DNA from: Tubulanus polymorphus
Lineage: Eukaryota > Nemertea > Palaeonemertea > Tubulaniformes > Tubulanidae
Assembly (NCBI RefSeq): GCF_964204645.1
Contig: NC_134028.1
Location: 4,190,501 to 4,254,500 of the forward strand
Reading direction: 5' to 3'
DNA: 64,000 nt
Part shown: positions 27,792-38,300 of the stretch, in pieces
How positions within the stretch are numbered: the stretch's first letter is position 1
How the letters are laid out: each line of letters opens with the position of its first letter
The notes under the pieces: model-generated
What the model saw: the letters and a program-made list of their open reading frames with translations, nothing else
Databases searched by the model: none
Told to the model about the DNA's origin: nothing
Translations under genes and position numbers: made by a program

Positions 27792-28049
27792 CTTCGATGT
27801 TTATTGTATTACTACACTATCAGAAATAGTGCGCAGCATGTAATCAGTATCCAGTTACCTCAATTAACGATAACACTATTTCTAAAACATGTCTTTACCA
27901 TAGAAAAAGTATATCGAACTTTCATACTACGATCAAAGCGATGAAAATTCCCGAATTGAAAAACTTAGGAAATTCCAACGCGTAAATTTCCTGTGGTGAC
28001 CTTGACTGGTGGGTGTGAATCGGTCGCAAAGCAAGTCAAGAGAAAAATC

Positions 28050-29195
28050 ATGGGATTTGGCGAATATCCTGCCGGTTACAACCCGAAAGTTCACGGGGCT
28101 TACAACCCTGCTCGAAGTTATGGTAGACGTAAGTAACAAATTCTAAAAAATTTGGATTTGCGCGTTGTATTTTATGTAATGAGTGAAAAAAGATATCTTG
28201 AAACAGAAATTTTTCGGGTAAAGATAAAATGTGGTTCCGGATTTAGTAGATATCGGTTTATTTCTTTTCAGCTGATACAACCTTAGGCGAAACTAAGATT
28301 GGAGAGCTGGGATCATGGCTCAGCAGACGTAGCTACAACCCTCAGACTATGCTCCAAGCTGTGAATAGAAGTAAGTATTGTCGTCGTATGGGCCTGTCTT
28401 TATTTCAGTCACTGTTAGTGTTACGCATGAGTGAGTGGGTGAAATTCTGTCCTGTAAAGGGATTCATCCATATATCGGTCACTTCTCACTATGGTGTACA
28501 TACCGATTGTTCCGATTGTTAACACGAGGGCAGAAACATCCTCCCTCGGCATGGATTTTAGGCGGATGATATCTCTAGACTCTGCTGGCATGGCACAGAA
28601 CTCTGCCCAATTACTCTGGAGTGTGAATGTGCAGGTACATGCACACGTTAGACGGTATCATGGTATAAGCTAATCAGAAAGCCTGTTTTATTATCGATGA
28701 TACATTTCAACAGGCAATCTGATTATTGATACCACGCATTTATCTGCAGTTAAGCTGCATTTGTAGCACTGCGCACTGGGACTTATGAGGCTGGGGTTTG
28801 TGACAGAGTCTCGCAAAGTCATCAGATTCATCCCTGCCGAGGAAGGATGTAGGGATTGGGAAGCTAGTTCCATTGAAAATCTGCCAAGTTTTGCATACAG
28901 CGCACATTTGTCCCTGACCGAACAAAAGTTGCGTAAATAGAATCTTTGATTTATGCTGTTTTTTAGATTACTGGAAATGGGCACAGAAATGGGTCCTTGT
29001 GAAGAAGACAAATTTAGCTCCATTCATACAGATGGGTATGATCGTATCATTTGGATACTATTTCTATCAATATCGCTCCCATAGTAAGTTATCCGATGAA
29101 TTTCTCATTCATTTGATTGCTGTTTATTCGATATATAATTAATTGTGATCCTTGTTTAAATTTCAGCCAACCACCGTCATGCCAAGTACCACTAA
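28050..29195 (+). CDS. ATP5MF: ATP synthase subunit f, mitochondrial (4 exons)
   Basis: Small membrane subunit of the Fo part of mitochondrial ATP synthase, which contributes to the peripheral region and to enzyme dimerisation in the inner membrane. Exons are 28050-28128, 28272-28370, 28967-29083 and 29167-29195. All three introns are phase 1 with GTAAGT donors, and the product is 107 aa, the same length as I recall for the insect protein. The N-terminus FGEYPAGYNPKVHGAYNPAR is the long invertebrate form, which vertebrates replace. KIGELGSWLSRR follows, then one membrane helix (PFIQMGMIVSFGYYFY) and the conserved basic tail HRHAKYH before TAA. The start has a good context (AAAATCATGG). It lies head to head with BMPR1 and upstream of WAPL in the same direction. 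Confidence 0.95.
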
Positions 29196-29354
29196 TGACA
29201 AAGATGTTAGTGATTCAGTAGATGATGATTTGAACAACTAACACAGCGAGTCCAGTGAATAGAGAATTGAAGTGTTTATTATTTAGTCTTACATCAAAGT
29301 TCCTGTGTTTTGAATAGATTTGGTTGTACAGATTTGTAGAGTTATTTCTGATTC

Positions 29355-29360
29355 AATAAA
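29355..29360 (+). other. polyadenylation signal of ATP5MF
   Basis: AATAAA about 160 bp after the stop codon, followed by a T/G-rich stretch (TTTTTGTTTTG at about 29395). It is the only good signal before the WAPL promoter motifs. Confidence 0.7.
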
Positions 29361-29419
29361 AAGATTACATAATTTATGTTGAAAATGAAGTCTGCTTTTT
29401 GTTTTGAGGTTTGCAAAAT

Positions 29420-29560
29420 TGATAGGGGATTTGCTATTGGGTTCGAATCCCTGTAGGTGGAAGGATAAGACGCTGGCATTTAAATGCCGGACCATGCTGC
29501 CATCTACAACATGGCGGGTACCAGTCCATTATGATGGATCATGATGCACCCGCAAACTTA
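29420..29560. repeat. possible SINE fragment with B box and palindrome
   Basis: GGGTTCGAATCCC at about 29439 is a tRNA B-box match, but no A box precedes it at the right distance. CTGGCATTTAAATGCCGG (about 29472) is a near-perfect palindrome just after it. Together they suggest a decayed tRNA-related repeat between ATP5MF and WAPL. A second lone B box (AGTTCGAATCCC) lies at about 30333. Confidence 0.3.
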
Positions 29561-29676
29561 ACTATCAAAATATCACAAGACTTACAATCTGATAAGTTAA
29601 AATTCATTTTACTATCCAATTAGAATATTTCGATGGTTGAACCTAAAATTTGGTGAATTTTTAGCCGAATTCGAAT

Positions 29677-29732
29677 GGGCGGGCTATGAATTCGGCGCAT
29701 GCGTACAGGTGATCTCGGTTCAAAATGGCGGC
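29677..29732 (+). promoter_or_regulatory. Sp1-NRF1-YY1 motif cluster, likely WAPL promoter
   Basis: Within 56 bp there are GGGCGGG (29677-29683, Sp1/KLF type), GCGCATGCG (29695-29703, NRF1 type) and AAAATGGCGGC (29722-29732, YY1 type). These are classic housekeeping promoter motifs in the right place, about 320 bp after the ATP5MF poly(A) signal and 1.2 kb before the WAPL start codon. A non-coding first exon starting near the YY1 site, spliced to an acceptor such as TTCTCATTGTAG ending at 30860, would fit. That splice is inferred. Confidence 0.5.
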
Positions 29733-30904
29733 TATTGCTCGAGTAGAAATGAATTGATGATTTTAATTCGTGTCCTGAAAAATTCCTGCTGAAAATCAAG
29801 GCCCAGCTCGGATTAGGCGGGTATTTTCTTGCCGCAGTCGCAGCCGGATTGAGCCTGCAAGCATTTGTTTAATGCTCCGCGAGTTCAGCATTGTAAAACA
29901 GATTTGATCTTGCAGTAGAGAGGTTTGTATTGTACAGTACAGTTCAGTTTTAATTGTGTTTGTTTCTAACCTGCTTACACAACAACAAATCTCTCCTCTA
30001 TCCTCAAAATTCTCTGACAACAAATTCACTACGTTCTTCAATTTCTAATGTTGACAAAATTCCTTCAATCACTGTCTCTGTTCGTACATTACTGTCACCC
30101 ATAAAATCCTATCGAAATCAATGAAGTTGTCTGTGGTGACACTCCTCCGTCCAACCAAGCTCCACTAGACTACTGTTGTTAGTCTCTTCTGGCCTGATTA
30201 TCAACCCTGACCTGGGCCCTACAATTTCAATGTATTGTATGATTGGTTTTAGATCCTTGTCTTGAATCTGATAGTATGGAAACTGTGGTTAAAACCACCA
30301 GTCCTCCACCAGTCCGAATAGGACTGCCAGTAAGTTCGAATCCCAGCCAAGGGAGGCAGCCTTGTGTCTGTTGCCATCATCAAAGGCATCATTTACTCAC
30401 AACATTTTTCCGCGTGGTCACTAACCTTGAAATTAGGGAAAAGTCAGGGAATTCTATATTCTTGAAAAAAGATGGAAATTTGTAAAAACAAAAGCTTTAA
30501 GTCTGGGAAACTTGTATGAATGGATCGCAAGTATACAGTCAATCCCCCATATACAGCCCTCCCATTTACCCCCGCCTACTGCCAGGTTTTCTCGATGTAC
30601 ATCTCTATATAAATACATATTAAAACACCCCCGATATACCGCCATACTCTCTGAACCGCCAAAATCATTTTGCACCAATGTGGGCGGTATTTTAGGGGTT
30701 GACTGTAATCAAACAGTTTATGTCTATGTTTTGTATTGGCTGTAAATTGATTGGATTCTTAGCAAAGTCTAATCAGAAAAACACGTCGACCCTATCGGTG
30801 AAAAAAACGAAATCAAGCAAAAATGGCCACGTTATGACGATCAAACTCTTCTCATTGTAGACGATATATTCGAACGTTCGATGTGATACGTGAGACCGAC
30901 GACT

Positions 30905-32392
30905 ATGTCTAGATTCGTCGGTAGAACCTACAGTCGAGTAAACCGCGACAAATCGGTGGCGGCCGGAAAAAACTTTGACGATATCATCAACGCGAAAGAT
31001 TCGAGCAATAAAGCGTCGAACATGCCTCGAACATCGACGGCGATGCAGAAATGGGGCGTAACGTCGTTTACGTCGGTACGAGCGGGAAAATCTCTGATCT
31101 CCGAGGACGAATCTATCGACGTTAAGAGACGACGCATGGAGGCGGACGTTTTCGGCGATCCGTTCTCGTTCGACGACGACGACCCGCAATCTCCGGTTAA
31201 AGGCAAAAAAGTGCCGAAAGTCAAATTAAAAAAGGCGAGTCTCCTGAAACAGAACAGCGCTCCTACCTCGCGAGGGAAACGCTCGGGCGTCGGCGGCGCC
31301 TCGTCGGTGAAATCATCGACGACGAATACTGCTAAAAACAACGCGAAAAATTCGAATCAGACTTCGTTGAAATTTACGTATTCGCGCGTGAATAAAACTC
31401 TATCGCAATCGGCAACGACGGAACCAGTACCGAACTTAACGCGAGCGTCATCGGCTCCAGGCGTGTTTAAAACACCGGCGAAAACGAGTCGCGCTTCGAA
31501 AAATAGTAAAAAGTCGTCCGATAATCAACAACTAACGATGGATAGTTTTACGTCGGCGAACGAGGAATCGACCGCGGCCGGATCTCGTCCGACGTTAAAA
31601 ATAACGCCCTCTAGTGGAGATAGAAGCGACAGTAGCGACGATTGCGTCCCGATCTGGAAACGAGGCCTCAACTCGAAACAAGCGATCGTTTCCGCGGATA
31701 CGGATAAACAATTGAGCAGCGATGATTTGTGGGATAGTATAATCGGACTAGGCGCGAAAAAAGAGTCGAAAAAGCCGTCGTCGAACTGGTCGCTGGCTCC
31801 GGCTGAAACGTGGCTCGGCTCGTCACCTGATCATACGTATTTTCGTAGTCCGAAAAAAGACGACTGCAACGATTTTACGTCGGATAGGCCTAAACCAGCG
31901 TTTAGTGATAACGACAGTGATATGGACACGGACGCGTTGTTACCGACGACGGAATCGTCGCAGGATTCTCGCAACGACGACAGCGCGTACAGTTCGAGCC
32001 GCGACGTTGCGGCTTTTACCAGCAGTCAAAGTACGCGCGGTAGCGGCGGCGTTAACAGCAACGACGTCTCGAAACCGACGACCAGTCGAAAATCAAACGA
32101 ACTTCTCGCTCGAATTCACGGTAAAAACGGTCGCGTGACGAACATTAAAAACTCGGCGGCGGCGGCGGCTGCGAACTCGGACTCGGATTCGGACCGCGAG
32201 GGCGGAAAGAAGAAGGGAAAGATTTCGGTGTCGCATTTGCTGCCGTTGACTTCGAAGGAACGCGAAGCTAAAGAACTGAGTGAAATTCGTAAGAATACAT
32301 CGTCTACTGCTGCTGAACCTACGACTAGCGTTAAAACACAGAAAACTATCTTCACTTCGAAACAAAGACGTTTAATAACCAGTCCAAGCAAG
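30905..32392 (+). CDS. WAPL: WAPL exon 1: disordered N-terminal region
   Basis: One 1488 bp exon encodes 496 residues of mostly disordered Ser/Thr/Lys/Asp-rich chain. The YSR motif at residues 9-11 is the known PDS5-binding type, and a second FTYSRVNK lies at about 158-165. [10 protein letters not shown] at about 84-93 occupies the place of the first FGF motif of vertebrate WAPL, with serine in place of glycine. TMDSFTSA at about 211-218 resembles a conserved vertebrate segment. An alanine run and an acidic-basic patch ([15 protein letters not shown]) lie near 425. Codons are CpG-rich compared with the introns. Confidence 0.93.
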
Positions 32393-35300
32393 GTGCGTAA
32401 TTATCTTTTTAATAGAACATGAGAGAGAATGAAAATTTACAATATCTGATATATTCACAAGATTAACCCTTTCCATGCTGACTGATAAATACCCTATAGT
32501 GCTTGAGAAAATGTGAAAATTTGGGAAAATTCCACCCTAGTGTGTTGAATATTGGGAATAGCACTATAATGCGTTTACACCGCGGCGCGGTGTATCAGTT
32601 ACTAATATTTCACTATGTTTGACAGGTGCTGCCATCTTTCAAGAGAGATAATTACTAATTAAATCAATACACCGCAGCGCGGTGTACTAGCAAAATCCAT
32701 CACCGATTTATACACCGCACTGAAAGGGTTAAACGAGAAATGAAGAATAACAAATGTGAACAAAAATGAAAAATCGAAAAAGTTTTTATGTCTTTGGAAA
32801 TTAATGTTTAGATTGTATTTATAAATAATCCTTGTCTAATTCACTGATGTATTTTGTCTATATGTAATTTCAGTCACCTGCAAAGCGATACAATGTCCGA
32901 CAATGGCAATCAACGTCTCCTGAAATGGTAGGTTTCATTGAATCTTCCTCAAAATTAAATGATTGAAAAATGTCATATCTTATATTAAAACCTTGATAAA
33001 ACGAACTTCAGAAGACTGAGAATCCATTTCGATAGAGCCACTGTGAAATTGTCTTGGGATGAAGGTCTTAGTTATATCGGAAAAACTGTTATACCTGAAT
33101 TCAATGTAATAACTATGTTCCACTGCATATTTTGTTGTAAGCGGATAAAAAACCTCTCCTTCAAAATAACTGACGATTATTTGCCTTAACTTGAATAGAG
33201 GTTTTTGGTGACTTCCTAGATTAAAAAGCGAATGTCTATCATATTACGTATATTGAGTGGGTTCGGTAAGGAAGCCCAAAACGAGCGACGCGCTATGAGA
33301 TTAAAGCTTGCGACTCCTTCCGTTTAGATTTCAATCACCGGCTGACTGCGATGTGCAGTATCTAATTACACGCGCAATCAATTAGACCACAGGGCATTGA
33401 TAATAGTCAGTGAAACCGAAATAACACATGTATGAATATTGAATATCTATAGAACATACAACTAGCAAAAAAAACATGATGATTAGCACTTTAATCATAT
33501 GTGTTTATGTATTATGAATTTTGTCTCTTTTCATCCATCTGTTCATTCATCTGTAGTCGGAATCCACAGCTGCCAAATGTTCCTGATTTTCAGTATTTGT
33601 TACTATTTTTATAACAAGAAATACTCATTTTTTGTTTGTTTGATGCGTACAGAAATATTGAAGGGGTTACTGTTGATAACTGATTAATTTGAACCTTTTC
33701 TTTCATATTTCGATGAAATGTTACTGAAAAAAATTCAATTCGTTACTGATGGCGCTTTTCAGTGTTTGGCAGCCCTTGCCATCCAGTCATTTTGCGAAAG
33801 TTTTTAAGACACGCCAATCAATTGTCTAGATGTTTTATTTCCCCCTAGGGCCCATCGGTATTTAAAAAAACATCAGTCGATCGGACAGAAGATTACTGTC
33901 CTGTGTCCAAAATGTCATTTTTTATCTCGGTTCTGAGATCTATGATTGTGGTGAATTTCAAGGTGATTGATTACTGCGTTGAATATTAAATTACCATAAT
34001 TGTCAAGCATTCCATCAGGTTGGCATGGGATCCCCAACTGTAAAGATTGATCTGCAAATCCCTGTTGTTGGGTTTTCAGGTTGAGACACTTTCATGTGTC
34101 GCGGGTACCCAGTAGGCCTATAATGATAATGATATAGGCCTATTGATATATTTTTGCCACCTAGACCCTACTAGTTAGTCCAACCACCACTTATCAACCT
34201 CCAGCAGCTCTGAATCAATGAAACCTGGATAATATTTCATATACCAGCAACTAGTGTCGTGAATAATTAATGTGATGGGTTTTTCTTTCATGACATTTAG
34301 TCAGCGCCAGCCGCGAGTCATCGTCGTTCCCGTTGTTGGTTTTGTATACATGACCGTATTTATGAAAGAAACATCTAAACCCTGTATAAACCCTGTAGCA
34401 GTTGTCGTAAATATTATTCGATGCTCGTTTCGAAATTGAATATGACTCATTTCGTGTCGCGCGATTATTATTACAACTGGCGATAATTTCTGTCGAGGAT
34501 TATGACCTAAAAGGGGGGCAGGATTTCGTTCGTTCGGGTGAATCAAGAAGAAATTCACTGCTGTAGCCTCTCGCGGTAAAAAAAGTCAGGGAACTTTGTT
34601 AAAGAAGAGCTAAAAAGTCAGGGAAATTTGACGAGATAGTTAGGTCTTACCTACGTATTTGACTGTGATCGAGTCGGGGAAAACAACGTGCGAGTCAGGG
34701 AATAGTCTGGGAGAAAGCAGGTCAAATCGAAGTGGCCACCCTGTGAAAATTTATACAGAATTATTCCAAAAAAGCCTAAGCATACATCAACAAAGCGACT
34801 GGAGACAACTAGTTGCTATTGAGCGAGTACCCCGCTCACATCGAAAATCTAATGGGGCACTCAGGTCGCCCTTACAACTGCAACTACAACTAGAAGCGAC
34901 TGGTTCGAGCAACTGGCAGCGATCGTCAGCGACTGGTTTTTTCCCAGTCGCAGCGACCTGAGCGCGTCTACAACTGACAGCGACGGGTCGGCGACGCAAA
35001 AACTGCCAGTCGCTATGAGTTGAACATGTTGAACTTTCAGCAACGCGTCGCAGCGACTACCACTAGTTGTACAGCGTTTTTGTCGACCTGAGCGCTACTG
35101 CAACTGATTTCCGCGTTGTAGGGAAGTACTATAGTCATTTTGAACAGATCACATGATCAATTGAACATGGGCGGCGCCATTTTGAACAGATCACATGATC
35201 AATTGAATCGCGCATAGCAGCGACGGTCGTAGGGCGACCTGAGCGCGCACTGATTAGCGTTGAACGTTTCAATCCCGTTGCTGCCGGTCGCTTCTAGTTC

Positions 35301-38300
35301 TAGTTGTAAGCGACCTGAGCGCGGTTACAACTCGTGGTCTTCAGTTGCGTCGCGTCGTAGGGCGACCTGAGTGCTGCTTAATGAAAACCAGCAACTGCGT
35401 GGCTCATGCCGGTCGCTAGGTCCAAAGCGCACACATCGGCAGCAATCTAGCAAAAATCTCGAATCACGTGATAAATTGCTTTGTTTTAGCCAGTTGCAAC
35501 CATGTGTTTTTGATTATGGAGCGCCCACATCGACGACGTATATGACAGCAACTGAGTACAACCAGTTGCTCAAAAGTAGAACATGGGCAACTGGCTGGAA
35601 CTGGAGATAGATGGAGGCTAACCAGTCGTAAGCTAGCTCACATCGACACGTTCGAGCAACTGATTGTATCCAGCCAGTTGCTCTCATGCGCCGAAAACTC
35701 CCCGGCAACTAGTTGTCTCCAATCGCAGTGTCGATGTAGGCTAGGCTTTAGAACTACAAGTGTTCATGATCTCGCTTCATTTTACAGGAAGCGATTGCGA
35801 GCGAAGGTACGAGTAAGAACCGCGGTTCGTCCGGTTCTACGTCGACGAACGTCTGTTCGAGTGAAATGTCGAAGTTGGCTCTCGATTTTCCCGACGATAC
35901 GAATACTCAGATATCCAACACGAAGATTACCCGCCGTCAGAAAGATGCTCGCCGTCCGTGGGACCAAACCCAAACAGTTACAGCTTTACACGTTCCAAAA
36001 GATGCTAAACAAGTGAGTATAGTTCCGGTAGAGACTTGTAAACAGGGGGAAGGGCTGACGGGGTGATCCGGGGGTCAGAACCCCCTCCTCAATGGCCAAA
36101 GATGGAATTAACATCCCCGCTTATGGTGTAGCGCGTACGCGCCTATCTATGACTCAATTCAGCCTCTGATGCCGGGTTATCACATCTTGGAGTTTCAAGT
36201 TTTAAAACATTGTCTGGGGGAGGCACCCAAACCCTCGCCAGATTGGTGCCAACTTATGTTTGCTTGATTAATGGAAATTGATGCAAATTCAGAATATCCC
36301 CTAATGGACTTCCATGTGTGCAACTGGCATTATCTTCAAACTGATGAAGGCGGCCAGTGCCTACAACCTTAGAACCCCTCCCCCTTGACAAAATCCACCC
36401 TTGGTTAAGTTAATTGATGCTGCATGTATAAAGTCAGTTGATACATAGTGTTTATTCAATGTATAAAGCATGTGCTTTCATGTCATAAATGGAATTAGAA
36501 ACAGGATGTTAGCACTTAGAATAATTCTGGGCATAGCTCTTTTTAGCCAGTTTAGTGGTATTAATCGCGTGGGTATTGTAATTGCCGTCCTTATAATTCT
36601 GGGCATGGCTCTTTTTCAGCCTATTTAGTGGTATTAATCGCGTGGGTATTGGAATTGTCATCCTTTGAGCTCAGCTGTCCACGGTTTGTCTGAGCCTGAA
36701 AAAAAACCCATTCGCCTTTATTATGGCATTGCCCGTTACCTCAGAATTAGGTCGGGCTGATGGAAACATTATTCTTGCCATCTAAGCACAAATTTGCATG
36801 TTGACTGTTTACCGTAGTTGAATACAGTTATGTATTATTGATGGTTTCTTGCTAAAGCTGACATCAGCCTTAGTGCTTTATATATTCTATCACTACATAC
36901 AGTACAGAGTTGTTTTATACTGGTATGTTTGCATATGCCAAGAATATAGGCTTTGACACAGTTTTTACTTCGTCTGAATGAACACCTAAAGCTAGAAGCT
37001 CAAATGGAAAACTCTTAAGGGAAATATTGCACTTACGCTCTTGAGCTGTTTTTGCTTTAGGGTGGATAAACTGTGATTTTTCTGACGACATTTTTCCGAC
37101 TGTTTCAGTTGTACACTGTTGTGAAAAATGTGAAAGAAGCTCACGAATGTCAGGAACACGGAGAAACCCAGGAGTTTTTTGACGACATCGAATATTTGTT
37201 AGCTGGACTCGACGCTACTCATTCCTTCACCACTCGATGTTTAAGGTATTATTTGATAATGCTGCACCTCACTAAACCCCTGGGTCCGGTTCCACAGTTC
37301 TAAGTTAAAATTTGACCCTGAGTTAACTCATTGAAAATGAACTAATTTTAACTCAGAGTTAACTCTAACTCACAACTGTGGAACTGGACCCTGTTGTTTC
37401 TATTCACACGGCTAATCTTTCGTTGTGTAATTTCAGCACTCTGAGTTTCGCGAACAAGTGTCTAATGCCAGCGTTTCGGATGCATTTAAGAGCGCACGGT
37501 ACGGTGACGAAAATATTTGGAGCCTTACTAAACGCCAGTGAAAATCCTGTAAGTATCTGATATGTTTGAGTCCTGAATCTAGCTGGTAATTGTTATAACT
37601 CAGTCGACGCTTTAAGCCTACTGCTGATAGATTCCCTGAGATCAAACTTAAAGAAAGATGCAATAACTGAGTGGTCAATCTAGAGCTCATGGGTTTTCCT
37701 AATATTAAACTCGTGGTGGCAGTGTCTTTCTTATCTCGATGGTTTAACTGTTTGCCTCCTCCTCAGCAGTCGGGAAAAGAAGGGTTCTCGCTGCTGATAA
37801 GAAATTTTATGATTTAGTCAGATTTTATGATTTAATCAGGGAATTTTAGGTGAAGGGTCGGGAAATTTCAATTTCTCTGATATGTAAGAATCCTAGAAAA
37901 AGCTACTTAAAGATATTTTCTAGAATTTTTGAAATATTTTTGTCGTTTTCACAGAGTTTGGCTTTGTCGACAGCTGCTATAATGTATATGATGAGCAGAG
38001 ATAGGATGAATATGGACGTCGATGTGCACACGTTAGAACTGATGATCAACCTGTTGAGTTTAGATATCAAAAAATCCGACAAACTCAACAGAAACGTCTG
38101 CAAAGATTACGAACGCATGAAACAAAAAGTGACTCTCGTCATCGAGCAGTTGAAAAAGGACGGCGGCGCGAAATCGATAGAACTCAGCGAAATATCGGTA
38201 AGTCAAACGAAACCGCTAAATTATTGAGAAATGCTCATTATTAATTCTCCAAAAGCACTGTTTACACTTGATCCATCATTGAAAAATCCTGTAAGACTTC

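Larger units (their letters stand above)
14256..28049. other. region between BMPR1 ectodomain and ATP5MF
   Basis: No exon of a known protein is recognised. Part of it must be the 5' intron and promoter of BMPR1. It holds TIR elements (19645, 25627), a minisatellite with a higher-order unit (22032), a duplicated 300 bp repeat (23020 and 24480) and a CpG-rich stretch (20.0-20.9 kb). Open frames such as those at 15636, 16516, 18409, 19248, 26110 and 27192 are short, AT-biased and unlike known proteins. A 12 bp-arm hairpin (CTCAATGAAATT and its complement) lies at about 16527-16560. Confidence 0.6.
32928..35787 (+). other. WAPL intron 2
   Basis: 2.9 kb intron. It holds a pogo-like fragment ending GTTCCACTG at about 33125, low-repeat sequence around 33250-33400, a GGGTGGCCAC-family piece ending at 34743, and the nested elements at 34795-35726. 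Confidence 0.7.

Noticed and set aside
28691-29023. 110-codon minus frame overlapping ATP5MF exon 3
   Set aside because: Antisense shadow of intron 2 and exon 3 of ATP5MF. No family resemblance.
30890-30904. Upstream in-frame GTG start for WAPL
   Set aside because: Animal nuclear genes do not normally start at GTG, and the ATG at 30905 gives the family N-terminus with the YSR motif.
33000-33126. Second pogo-like element in WAPL intron 2
   Set aside because: Only the right end (GTTCCACTG) is recognisable. Without a left end it is not listed as a separate element.
34659-35708. Several open frames of 60-100 codons on both strands
   Set aside because: They are read-throughs of the nested TIR elements in WAPL intron 2 and resemble no transposase.
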